DNA of 22,721 nt, taken from a bacterium. GTDB lineage: Bacteria; Cyanobacteriota; Vampirovibrionia; Gastranaerophilales; Gastranaerophilaceae. Shown in pieces: positions 15,015 through 22,721 of this stretch. Positions within the stretch are counted from its first letter, which is position 1, and every line of letters starts with the position of its first letter. Position numbers and translations under genes: made by a program. The notes under the pieces are model-generated. The model was not told the origin of the DNA. It ran no database searches and worked only from the letters and a program-made list of their open reading frames with translations. Location of the stretch: assembly GCA_004558955.1 (NCBI GenBank), contig SFZC01000016.1, forward strand, positions 1 to 22,721, read 5' to 3'.

Positions 15015-15042
15015 TAAATATTTTTAAAGGAGAGTTAAGTAA

Positions 15043-15891
15043 ATGAATATTGTACTGTCAGTGATGATGGGGATTGTACAAGGCTTGAGTGAGTTTTTGC
15101 CGATTTCAAGTTCTGCACATATAGTTTTTACGTCAAATTTTTATAAGATTTTCAATAATGTTCCGATATCTGAAGAGCAACCGACTCAGGAAATTTTCTT
15201 GGATATTATGTTGCATTTGGGAACTTTGATTGCTGTTTTGATATTTTTTAGAAAAGATATTGCAGAAATTTGCAAAGCTCTTTGTCATGCCATAAAAACT
15301 AAAAATTACGAAAACCAACAGGCAAAATTAGGCTTATATATTATTGCAGGTACAATGATTACCGTAATTTTGGCATTACCTCTTGAAAAAGTAGCAAGTC
15401 ATTTGGTCTTTCACCCTGCACTCGTTGGCGGATTGTTATTGGTTACGGGTGTCTTGTTGTTCTCAAGTGAATACATGTCAAAACATAAAGCAAACTTATC
15501 TCAAAAGGTAACTCTAAAACAATCTTTGTTAATCGGCTTGGCTCAAGGTATTGCGGTAGTTCCGGGCTTATCTCGTTCGGGGTTAACTATTGCGACAGGC
15601 ATGTTTGCCGGATTAGACCGACAAACTGCTGCAAGGTATTCATTTTTGTTAAGTATTCCGATTATTTTGGGTGCATCTATGGTTTATCCGCTTATAAAAA
15701 TTGATGTGACAGAAGCCATGACTTACAACTGGTTTGCAATAATTGCCGGAACTGTTGTATCAGGTATTGTCGGTTATTTATGTATTAAATATTTTATGAA
15801 ATTTATTTCTAAATTTTCACTTAACATATTTGGATATTATTGTGTTATAATGGGGTTGTTCACATTAATATTTTTCAATATTTGTAAATAA
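15043..15891 (+). CDS. uppP: Undecaprenyl-diphosphatase
   Basis: UppP is an integral membrane enzyme that dephosphorylates undecaprenyl diphosphate so that the lipid carrier can be reused for peptidoglycan and O-antigen; it also gives bacitracin tolerance. The 282-residue protein has the two signature regions: QGLSEFLPISSSAH (Q13, E17, H26) and PGLSRSG (174-180, R178). Multiple hydrophobic segments run through the rest, for example LYIIAGTMITVILAL and LVGGLLLVTGVLLF. AAAGGAGAG precedes the ATG. Immediately after the stop, the last 16 bases are duplicated (15877-15892 and 15902-15917). Confidence 0.95.
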   Translation: MNIVLSVMMGIVQGLSEFLPISSSAHIVFTSNFYKIFNNVPISEEQPTQEIFLDIMLHLGTLIAVLIFFRKDIAEICKALCHAIKTKNYENQQAKLGLYIIAGTMITVILALPLEKVASHLVFHPALVGGLLLVTGVLLFSSEYMSKHKANLSQKVTLKQSLLIGLAQGIAVVPGLSRSGLTIATGMFAGLDRQTAARYSFLLSIPIILGASMVYPLIKIDVTEAMTYNWFAIIAGTVVSGIVGYLCIKYFMKFISKFSLNIFGYYCVIMGLFTLIFFNICK

Positions 15892-15982
15892 TTTATTTGT
15901 TAATATTTGTAAATAATATGGGGAGAATGTATCAAATTTTTAGTTTGACAAGTATTCTAATGATGTAAATTTTGGAGTTATC

Positions 15983-17041
15983 ATGATATTACCGATTAGC
16001 AATTTTAGGCAAAATAACATAAGGTTTAAAGCAGAGAATAATATAAATAAAGAAGATACTGGTTCTGAAGCAAATTCTGCAAAAGAAGAACACGATACTT
16101 TAATGCCGAATAATGTTGTGACTCGTGCAAGAATTGGCATGGATAAAGTAACAAAGGCATTTTCTATCTATCCGGCAAAGGGTTTGAAAGGCAGTATAAA
16201 TTCAAACTTTTATGAATTTCTAACAATGGGAACTGTTCCGTTTATTATTGGCAGTGGTATGATGATGGCGGTATTTAACGGAGTTACCAATAAATTTAAC
16301 CATAATGCTGTAACAAAAGCTGCAAAACTTGGCAATAAAATGGCATTAGGGGTGTTGTTATATGCAGGTTTGAAGGATATTACAAAATTTTTAACTACAG
16401 CTCCAATTAAATGGTTCACGGGGATTGATACAGAGCTTCCGTATTCAAAAGTAAACTATTTTTTGAAGGAAAATCCTGACAGCGATAGCGGTTTGACAAG
16501 TATTGAATATCATAAAGTTGGAGAAAGTGTAGATTTTCCTCGTTGGGATCAACTATATGGCGATACTTCAAAAGGTGAACCAATCAATTTCAGATATGAT
16601 AAAATCGCAAAGAAAAACGGTTTGGGCGAGAATTTGAATGATTCTGATCAAGATGTTAAACCTATGTATAAAGAGGTTTTGGTTAAGTCAAAATTAGCAA
16701 AAAGTTTTTCATCGTTTATGTGGGCGGTAACAGGAGTAGCATTGGCTTTCCAAAAACCGTGGGATGACTTTTTCAATGTCGCAACTTTGAAATTCTGGAA
16801 GGGTAAAGATTTTGTACATTCAATGAAAACTTTTGGAAGAAGTTTTTTGAAAAGTGTAAAAGCGTTGTATGTCGGACCGAGCGGAGAGGTTTCAAAACTT
16901 GATAAACATTCGGGTAAGGCTTTGCTTGCCGCAACTTTGTTGACTACGATTTTGGGAGTTGTGAACTCGTTACACATTACGAAAAAACCGAAAAAGACGA
17001 ATAGTCAAATTAATCCTAATAAAGAAAGTGTGGTGTGCTAA
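15983..17041 (+). CDS. Membrane protein of unknown function, first gene of three-gene cluster
   Basis: I do not recognise this 352-residue protein. The N-terminus (MILPISNFRQNNIRFKAENN) is polar, not a signal peptide. Hydrophobic stretches at about 78-100, 118-137, 241-257 and 311-330 look like membrane segments, separated by a polar, acidic middle part (150-230). The C-terminus is short, basic and ends in Cys. GGAG six bases before the ATG is the ribosome site. It is directly followed, without a gap, by the start of the next gene (TAAATG), so the two are coupled. The N-terminal IS-x-F-x2-NN-x2-F motif is shared with the proteins at 4399 and 19600. Confidence 0.8.
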   Translation: MILPISNFRQNNIRFKAENNINKEDTGSEANSAKEEHDTLMPNNVVTRARIGMDKVTKAFSIYPAKGLKGSINSNFYEFLTMGTVPFIIGSGMMMAVFNGVTNKFNHNAVTKAAKLGNKMALGVLLYAGLKDITKFLTTAPIKWFTGIDTELPYSKVNYFLKENPDSDSGLTSIEYHKVGESVDFPRWDQLYGDTSKGEPINFRYDKIAKKNGLGENLNDSDQDVKPMYKEVLVKSKLAKSFSSFMWAVTGVALAFQKPWDDFFNVATLKFWKGKDFVHSMKTFGRSFLKSVKALYVGPSGEVSKLDKHSGKALLAATLLTTILGVVNSLHITKKPKKTNSQINPNKESVVC

Positions 17042-19600
17042 ATGAGAACTACAAATTTATTGCAATCATATATTCATAATAATACGACCACACAACAGTA
17101 TAATTCAGACAAGGTAGCCAAGGATTTTGACGTTCACAGAGAATTGTCAAACAGAACGTTTATCAAACCTTTGCCAAGTAACGGAAAACTTATCAAAACT
17201 ACCATAATGGATTATCCGTCAGAGGTTCAAAAAGATGTCAAGTATAATATCAAGGCTCTTTACCATGCTGTAAAAGGAGAAGCAAATGACCACGAATTAG
17301 GACGAATTAATGATATGGCATTGAAATTCGGCGGACTTGCTTTGGCGACCTATTTATTTACAAAGAAAAACACCCCCAAAACAAAATTGTTTGAATTTAT
17401 CGGTTTAGGTACTTTCTTTGCAGCAATGGACGTTTGGCCTAAATTGTTCATTCAATTACCTGCAAAACTTATTCATGGAGTGAATGTTCGTCAACAATAT
17501 GAAGATAATTACGGCAGAAAAAAAATGTTCTACCAAGACCACCAGTTTATTCCGTGGGATTTATATTCTGATAAGGAAATTAACAAAATCGGTGACAGAT
17601 TGCATGTTCCGAAAGATATTCCAAATCGTAGAAACTTTATTCAAGAAAAAATGCGTAAGATTGCACTTCAAAATAACACCATGTGGATGTTGACTGCAGG
17701 GTTTGCAACTCCGTTATTAAGTGCATTGATGTGTAATGCGTTAGAAAAACCTGTTTCAAGATACACTGACAAGGCTGTAAATGATGAGGCTGAAAAAATC
17801 TTAACTCAATTCTCGGATGAGGTTAAAAAGATTGATTTGTCTGAAAATAAGGTCGCTTTAAATTCTATACTTACAGAAAATAAAGGCAAACCCGTAACAC
17901 CTGAACTGATTAACAAAATTTTGGTTAATTTGTCCGATGGGTTAGACCATACGGTTGCAGTCGGTATTGAAAAGGATTTGAAAAATATCTTGCCGCAAAA
18001 AGAATTTAAACTTCCTGAAGAAAGCGTTAAAGAAATTCAAAAAGTTATAAGAGATACTATGAAAAAATCTAAAGTTTCTGAGGAAATTTTAGATAGAGTA
18101 GTTCCGACACAAGATGCTTTGGTTGGCAGATTGTCTTCAAAAGGTTTGTTGAATGGCGAATATAAAGAATTTTCGGAACATTCAAAAGTTATTTGCGACT
18201 TGATTGGTGAAAATATCCGAGCTGTTGCTCCGGAACTTGATGAAAAATCTGTTAAATCTTTGAATTTCAACTTAGACAGATTAATTCACTCAAAAACAGG
18301 TATTCAAAGCAAAGCGCCGTTATTCAGAACTTTAGGTAAAGAGACGGCAACTGTTTTGAACGAGGAGAATATTAAACGTTTAACCGAACTTTCTGATATT
18401 TTGAATGTTCATAAACCTGAAGAAATGTTGTTGAATAAGGCTGCATACTTAAAGGTAGGACAAGATGCGGAAACTGCATTAGCAAATATTTGGAATGACT
18501 CGGATTCAGGCATGTTCAAGGCTTTGGGCTTTACTGCGGACGAAATTAAAAAGGCTCGTTTGGACAATGAATTATCCGAAACTGTTTTGAGAACCAAGAT
18601 TGAAAACCTTGTGGCAAATAAAGAGGCTTATGCTCAATTTATGACAAAAATGGAACAACTTTTGTCCTCTATTCACAGCAAAACTTCTTCATTGGATTTG
18701 TCAAAAGATGAAGATACAAATACATTCAAATCTTTAATCAATACAACTTATGACAGAACTACAAATGCTTTGAAAAATAAGGGCTTTATGAATACTGCAG
18801 AAAAAATCGGCGGTATTATTGACTGGCATGGTAATATTGCCTCTTCAAATACTTCTGCAAAACAAATTTTGCTTGATGCGATTGACCAACGTGTAATGGG
18901 TGTTAAAAGTTCGTTTTACAGATTTTTGAACTGTATGGATATGTATTACAGAATTTCTAATTTGAAGGGTGATAATCCGATTTTGAACGGACGTATTCCG
19001 AAAGAAATCAAAGAAGAAATGGTAGAACTTGCAAAACAAACCATGATTAGTGGTCACACTTCCGATTATGCGGAAAAATTATGGTCAAGACGTAATCCGG
19101 AACCTGATAGAATCGATTACGGTCAAGTTGACGTTACTGGCGGCAAAGTTAATAATAAATTCTTGGGTAGAGCGGGTGAAAATGCCATTGAATACTCTAA
19201 TGACCGAAATTTCTATGAAAGTGTTATGAAATTTATGTTTGAGGAAAATGTCCACCCTGATACTTATGAAAGAATTAAAAATTCAGGCTTCTTGGAAGAA
19301 TTTATGCGTTACAGAAAAGAAGTGCTTGATATTAACGGCGGATATGACAACTTTGCAAAACCTAACTTTAAAGTAAACGGTCGAACCGTGAAAACTCCGT
19401 CTATAATTCAATTTACCTTGAACGGTTGCCCACCGACCGAAATGGTTTATAAATGGTTTAATAATATGTATAACAGCAATAAATGGTTTAGCGTATTCGG
19501 CAAACTTGGTGCAGGTTTGATTGGCGTAACATTGATTTCTCAATTCTTCATAGGTAAGATGAAAGCACCAAATGTTAATAATAAAGGGGGGCAACAATAA
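17042..19600 (+). CDS. Large helical, membrane-anchored protein of unknown function
   Basis: I do not recognise this 852-residue protein. Hydrophobic stretches lie at about 96-106, 117-138, 214-232 and 818-838, so both ends are probably membrane-attached. The middle 500 residues (about 250-760) are polar and rich in Lys/Glu/Leu/Asn, with long helix-like repeats such as SVKEIQKVIRDTMKK. There is no signal peptide. The first 20 residues (QSYIHNN) share the [FY]-x2-NN feature of the neighbours. Start is the ATG right after the previous stop; the ribosome site is weak (GGTG), so coupling is likely. Its stop overlaps the next start (TAATG), preceded by GGGGGG. Confidence 0.82.
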   Translation: MRTTNLLQSYIHNNTTTQQYNSDKVAKDFDVHRELSNRTFIKPLPSNGKLIKTTIMDYPSEVQKDVKYNIKALYHAVKGEANDHELGRINDMALKFGGLALATYLFTKKNTPKTKLFEFIGLGTFFAAMDVWPKLFIQLPAKLIHGVNVRQQYEDNYGRKKMFYQDHQFIPWDLYSDKEINKIGDRLHVPKDIPNRRNFIQEKMRKIALQNNTMWMLTAGFATPLLSALMCNALEKPVSRYTDKAVNDEAEKILTQFSDEVKKIDLSENKVALNSILTENKGKPVTPELINKILVNLSDGLDHTVAVGIEKDLKNILPQKEFKLPEESVKEIQKVIRDTMKKSKVSEEILDRVVPTQDALVGRLSSKGLLNGEYKEFSEHSKVICDLIGENIRAVAPELDEKSVKSLNFNLDRLIHSKTGIQSKAPLFRTLGKETATVLNEENIKRLTELSDILNVHKPEEMLLNKAAYLKVGQDAETALANIWNDSDSGMFKALGFTADEIKKARLDNELSETVLRTKIENLVANKEAYAQFMTKMEQLLSSIHSKTSSLDLSKDEDTNTFKSLINTTYDRTTNALKNKGFMNTAEKIGGIIDWHGNIASSNTSAKQILLDAIDQRVMGVKSSFYRFLNCMDMYYRISNLKGDNPILNGRIPKEIKEEMVELAKQTMISGHTSDYAEKLWSRRNPEPDRIDYGQVDVTGGKVNNKFLGRAGENAIEYSNDRNFYESVMKFMFEENVHPDTYERIKNSGFLEEFMRYRKEVLDINGGYDNFAKPNFKVNGRTVKTPSIIQFTLNGCPPTEMVYKWFNNMYNSNKWFSVFGKLGAGLIGVTLISQFFIGKMKAPNVNNKGGQQ

Positions 19601-21351
19601 TGCTTACAATAACTCCGCAAATTTCTTCTTATAAGAAAAATAATCTTCAAACATTTGGTTCATGTTTGTTACCGTCCCAGAATCAGACCGCAAATATTCA
19701 AACACCTGCTCAAAACGAAAAAAGCGGGAATAATTTGCTGGAACAATTTTTGAAAAATAACGCAATGATTAATGCTCCTGCCGTAACTTCAGTGAAGCCA
19801 GCACAGGTTGAAGAAGTTAAACCATATAAAAATGATTTGAGAACCTTGTTTTTAACAAATAATGTTAAAATGTTGGCTATTGTTCTGAGATTGTTCAACG
19901 CTCAAGATACGAACGGAAATGAATATATTGACGGTAACGAAAAATGCGGAACTTTTTTAAATGCGATTGACCGCTTGGACGAAGTTAAAAAACAAGGATT
20001 TAATACTTTGCACATTTTACCGATAAATCCTCCGGGGAAAAGTAACGCCTATGGAACAGCAGGTTCTGTATATTCTCCTGAAGATTTGTTGAAATTAGAT
20101 CCTAATTTGATTGATAAAAACGACCCAAGATCGGATATTGAGCAATTCAAAGCGTTTGTTGAGGCTTGTCATAATCGTGGAATTAGAGTAATGGTTGACT
20201 TGCCGAGTTGTGCCTCATTTAATTTGTACGAAGAACGTCCTGAACTTATGGCACACGAAAGAAACGGACTTGCAAAAACTCCGCAAGGTTGGCGTGATAT
20301 CAGAATGTTTGAACCTTGGGAAGATGAAGGCAAAAGAACCTTAAATCCTGAATTGTTGGAATATCACAGAAAATTTGTAGATATGATGATAGATGCGGGT
20401 GTTGACGGAATTAGAGCCGATGTGGCTCGAGCAAAACCTGTTGAATTTTGGGATATTATCATTCCTTATTCAAGAAAACGTAACCCTGAGTTTGCTTGGC
20501 TTGCGGAAACTTATACTTATGAAGATGCTTCCCCTCAGGCAAATATGCCGTATGACAGACCTCAAGACTCTTTAAGAGCAGGGTTTGATGCTTATTATGG
20601 GCAGTACCATATTTTTCATGAATGGAATACTGCTCAACAGTTGCATGATTATGTAATTGATAACTTGAATCTGTCTTATGACTTAGAAAAGGGCAAATCT
20701 TTGATTGGCTCGTTTGCAACTCACGATGATAAATCTCCGATGTTGCATGGCGGTACGGTATTCTGTAACTTGACTTCAGGGTTGCAGGCAACTTTGCCAA
20801 TGTTGAATCCTTATGCGGTTGACGGCTTCCAGTCCGGTGACTATTACAATTACAGTTATGCTGATAAAATTTCTGAACAAACACAGACAGATTCCAAAAC
20901 AATGAAAACTCACCCTTATCAGTTGGATATCTTTAATTTGTCACGCAAACCGGGTGGGGAAAATCCTGAAATCGGTGAGTTTTTCACGAAGGCGATGGAA
21001 CTTAGGGACAAATATAATGACGTTGTGACAAGAGGTTCTTATATTGTTTTGAATAAAGAGAAGGACAAATCCGACCAAGTTATTGCGTTTGCAAGACATA
21101 GAAAAGGCAGAACGTTACTTGTTATTGCGAACAGAAATGTCAATAGAAGAACGGCTTGTAATGTAATTGTTCCGACCTTGAAAGAAAATCAAAAATTAGT
21201 GAACTTGTTGCCAGGTTATGGTGAAAAGAGTGAATTCCAAGTATCACAGGGTAAGGTAGCGGTAGATTTAGGACCTGGAAGAATCCATGTGTTTGAAATC
21301 GATACTCCACATATTGAATCTTATACAAGCAAAGTCTATAAACAACACTAA
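19600..21351 (+). CDS. GH13-like alpha-amylase family protein with altered region I
   Basis: This 583-residue protein has a GH13 barrel from about residue 90. The strand MLAIVLRLFN is followed by an EF-hand-like DTNGNEYIDGNE (103-114), then GTFLNAIDRLDEVKKQGFNT and LHILPINPPG. Region II is GIRADVARAKP with nucleophile D274, region III LAET with acid E303, region IV FATHDDKSP with H375 and D376, so the triad is intact. Region I reads VMVDLPSCAS: D200 is kept but the usual Asn-His is Cys-Ala. The AKPVEFW and GTF...LPI stretches remind me of GlgE-type maltosyltransferases. A C-terminal beta domain follows. There is no signal peptide; the N-terminus has YKKNNLQTFG. The substrate is unknown. It is coupled to the gene upstream. 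Confidence 0.82.
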   Translation: MLTITPQISSYKKNNLQTFGSCLLPSQNQTANIQTPAQNEKSGNNLLEQFLKNNAMINAPAVTSVKPAQVEEVKPYKNDLRTLFLTNNVKMLAIVLRLFNAQDTNGNEYIDGNEKCGTFLNAIDRLDEVKKQGFNTLHILPINPPGKSNAYGTAGSVYSPEDLLKLDPNLIDKNDPRSDIEQFKAFVEACHNRGIRVMVDLPSCASFNLYEERPELMAHERNGLAKTPQGWRDIRMFEPWEDEGKRTLNPELLEYHRKFVDMMIDAGVDGIRADVARAKPVEFWDIIIPYSRKRNPEFAWLAETYTYEDASPQANMPYDRPQDSLRAGFDAYYGQYHIFHEWNTAQQLHDYVIDNLNLSYDLEKGKSLIGSFATHDDKSPMLHGGTVFCNLTSGLQATLPMLNPYAVDGFQSGDYYNYSYADKISEQTQTDSKTMKTHPYQLDIFNLSRKPGGENPEIGEFFTKAMELRDKYNDVVTRGSYIVLNKEKDKSDQVIAFARHRKGRTLLVIANRNVNRRTACNVIVPTLKENQKLVNLLPGYGEKSEFQVSQGKVAVDLGPGRIHVFEIDTPHIESYTSKVYKQH

Positions 21352-21788
21352 AAATAAAGGACTTTATAATAAACAACTCGAGTTCAATGTTATTACTGAA
21401 CACGAGTTGTTGACATATAACCTGACAGATAAAATTAAAGGACAGAATGTGTGTATAATTTAGGTTTTGTTTGAATTTGAGCCACTTCCCTGTTTTTGCG
21501 AAAAATTATCCTTTTTATCCTTCTTTTATCCCTAAATTTATCCTTTTTTCCTGCTTGTTTTGGAAAATTCACCCCAAACCCCGACAGAGTTTGCTTTTTG
21601 GTAAGGATAGAAAAAGGATAAAAACTTCCGAAAGGTGGGAAGTTAAAATTATTATTGGCTTAGTTAGATAACCATTTCGGTGCAAAAATTTGCACCACAG
21701 ACTCACTGTTTGTAACAATTTCGTAATATTTGCAAAAAAAGCAATTTTGAAAATAAAATGTTTTATAATAAACATAGAGGAGATAGCA
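21352..21788. other. Non-coding stretch with long hairpin and repeated TTATCC words
   Basis: No convincing gene is seen in these 437 bases. A strong hairpin lies at 21372-21411: AACAACTCG and CGAGTTGTT, then GTTCA and TGAAC after a one-base mismatch, with a 10-base loop. It may end the upstream cluster transcript, but no T-run follows. At 21505-21550, TTATCC-type words occur four times, and 21537-21548 (TTTATCCTTTTT) is the reverse complement of 21611-21622. A single TATAAT occurs near 21453 without a matching -35. The final part holds AGAGGAGA, the ribosome site of the next gene. Confidence 0.5.
21372..21411. terminator. Stable hairpin downstream of the GH13-like gene
   Basis: The stem is 9 + 5 base pairs with an A-A mismatch and a 10-base loop, about 20 bases after the stop codon at 21351. 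The T-tract is missing on both strands (TGACATATAA follows on plus), so it is a transcript-end or stability structure rather than a textbook terminator. Confidence 0.5.
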
Positions 21789-22286
21789 ATGCAAGAATTA
21801 ACATTTACATATGAACCAAAAGAATATTCTAATTACTCCAAAGAAATAATTTGTATTGACAGAATATCCATATATATTTTGAAAATATTAGCTATTCCTT
21901 TTTGTATTTCAGTTTATATTAGCATAATGTTTAGCGGAATATACTTGTATATATCACTCATTGTAATGTTTATAATAGGATATTTAATATCATATTTTTT
22001 AATAAGACACATATTAAAATTACAACAAGGCATACCCAAAGAAATTACACTTAGGATTGATGAAGAAACTATATTTTGCTACGCTGTAGCAGACCAGTCT
22101 ATTCAAACAATGTATAAATGGAATTCAATTAAAGATGTATATAATACTAAACACCTACTAATTATTTTCGTATCGGACCTGCATGGTTTAATTATACCGA
22201 AGCGAATATTTAATTCAGAAGAAGAAATTGACAACTGCTGGAAATATCTTCAAGATTACTACAATAATGCACAAAATAAGGATTAA
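21789..22286 (+). CDS. YcxB-like membrane protein
   Basis: The product is 165 residues, starting at ATG 21789 with AGAGGAGA seven bases upstream; an in-frame start at 21690 lacks a ribosome site. Two membrane segments (about 28-48 and 50-71) are followed by a cytoplasmic PH-like half with KEITLRIDEE, YKWNSIKDVYNTKHLLIIF, and IIPKRIFNSEEEIDNCWKYL. This order (two TM segments, W-x2-I, then PKR-[IAF]-F before a final helix) matches the YcxB-like domain as I remember it. Function of the family is not known. Codon and base use are more AT-rich than upstream genes. It stands alone on its strand before a repeat-rich stretch. Confidence 0.75.
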   Translation: MQELTFTYEPKEYSNYSKEIICIDRISIYILKILAIPFCISVYISIMFSGIYLYISLIVMFIIGYLISYFLIRHILKLQQGIPKEITLRIDEETIFCYAVADQSIQTMYKWNSIKDVYNTKHLLIIFVSDLHGLIIPKRIFNSEEEIDNCWKYLQDYYNNAQNKD

Positions 22287-22593
22287 GTTATGTAGGTCGG
22301 TTTTACTAAACCGACAATAAAAGTTCTCGTTGCATCTGACACACTTTCTTAAACTGCAAGTCAATTTATATTAGCAAGGTTGGGCTTTTTGCCCAACAAC
22401 TTGAAAATTTCTCAGTTTATCTGACACTTTTTCTTAAACTATAGGTCAATTTACATGACATTTTAACATAATTTTATAGTATGAGTTTAATAAAAGTGGT
22501 GATAATGAGTGAAGATTTAACTTTGTTTGAAATTTACGTTTTCAAATTTTTCTAATTAATAAAATAAATGAGATGTCAATGACATCTCATTTA
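22287..22593. other. Intergenic stretch with two hairpins and an imperfect direct repeat
   Basis: No gene is seen. GTCGGTTT (22296-22303) / AAACCGAC (22308-22315) is a hairpin 10 bases after the YcxB-like stop and may end its transcript. A second hairpin, GTTGGGC (22379-22385) / GCCCAAC (22391-22397) with flanking CAAG/CTTG, sits between two imperfect copies of a repeat of about 37 bases (22334-22370 and 22419-22455). Each repeat begins ATCTGACAC, contains CTTAAACT, and ends GTCAATTTA. Confidence 0.55.
22566..22592 (-). terminator. Rho-independent terminator of tRNA-Asn
   Basis: AAATGAGATGTC (22566-22577) and GACATCTCATTT (22581-22592) are a perfect 12-base inverted repeat with a 3-base loop. 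On the minus strand it follows directly after the tRNA 3' CCA and is followed by ATTTTATTAATT, a U-rich tail, as expected for a terminator. Confidence 0.75.
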
Positions 22594-22668
22594 TGGCTCC
22601 CCAGGCTGGACTCGAACCAGCAACCCTTCGATTAACAGTCGAATGCTCCGCCATTGAGCTACTGAGGA
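22594..22668 (-). tRNA. tRNA-Asn (GUU anticodon)
   Basis: Read on the minus strand, this is a 75-base cloverleaf. The acceptor stem is TCCTCAG/CTGGGGA, with discriminator G and encoded CCA. The D arm is GCTC/GAGC. The anticodon arm is TTCGA-CTGTTAA-TCGAA with anticodon GTT, and the T arm is GCTGG-TTCGAGT-CCAGC. All stems pair. The anticodon reads AAC/AAU, so it is tRNA-Asn. A TATATT at 22699-22704 on the minus strand is a possible -10. The terminator is immediately downstream. Confidence 0.97.
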
Positions 22669-22721
22669 TTATTCTGTGGCATCTCTGCCGACTTCTTTAA
22701 TATACACCAAACATTTTTTAT

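Noticed and set aside
19600..19700. Signal peptide on the GH13-like protein
   Set aside because: The N-terminus is polar (Asn, Gln, Lys, Ser) with no hydrophobic core for the first 80 residues.
21471..21671. 66-codon frame on plus in the gap after the GH13-like gene
   Set aside because: It is rich in Phe/Pro/Lys from the TTATCC-type words, has no ribosome site, and overlaps inverted repeats; it reads as non-coding.
21690..21788. Upstream extension of the YcxB-like protein
   Set aside because: The added 33 residues lack a ribosome site, while AGAGGAGA stands just before the ATG at 21789.
22287..22593. CRISPR array
   Set aside because: There are only two diverged copies of the repeat and no regular spacers.

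Overview
This is a low-GC chromosomal stretch from an uncultured-type bacterium with a Gram-negative envelope. It carries KDO (LPS core sugar) genes and three type IV prepilin-like genes. Its single-strand binding protein resembles the cyanobacterial type, including a C-terminal LLGSKRD stretch. Together with the FTLAEVLITLGIIG pilin leaders and the large NN-rich orphan proteins, this points to the non-photosynthetic sister group of Cyanobacteria (Melainabacteria/Vampirovibrionia, probably a gut Gastranaerophilales). That placement is inference from remembered family features, not from a search.

Layout. Bases 1-387 hold the 3' end of a pilin-like gene. On the minus strand, 517-3270 is a glycine-cleavage operon (gcvT-gcvH-gcvPA) in which gcvPB is not the next gene. 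A second pilin-like gene (3362-4024, minus) stands back to back with a small HTH-like gene (4149-4388, plus). A large HNH-type orphan (4399-5976) lies just downstream of an operon ssb - four-carbon sugar-acid kinase - pdxA-like dehydrogenase (8625 to 6020, minus). A tryptophanyl-tRNA synthetase with a 4Fe-4S cysteine motif (8680-9681) and a solitary leuC (10015-11265) follow. A third pilin-like gene (11567-12304, minus) is again back to back with a small HTH gene (12394-12615, plus). Intergenic regions between 388 and 12837 are sprinkled with copies of one palindromic repeat family.

From 13150 the coding strand switches to plus: kdsD-kdsC-queD-uppP, an envelope-biogenesis run with queuosine gene queD inside it. 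It is followed by a tightly coupled three-gene cluster (15983-21351): a 352-residue membrane protein, an 852-residue helical membrane-anchored protein, and a GH13-like glycoside-active enzyme with an altered conserved region I. I recognise neither of the first two; this cluster is the best candidate for an undescribed system. All three proteins, and the HNH orphan, share a short N-terminal [FY]-x-x-N-N motif. The right end has a structured non-coding stretch, a YcxB-like membrane protein (21789-22286), a stretch with two imperfect direct repeats, and a tRNA-Asn(GUU) on the minus strand followed by a clear terminator.

How the genes fit together: kdsD/kdsC (KDO), uppP (lipid carrier recycling), the pilins and the membrane cluster all concern the cell envelope or surface. 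gcv, dtnK/pdxA, leuC, trpS and ssb are housekeeping or small-molecule metabolism.
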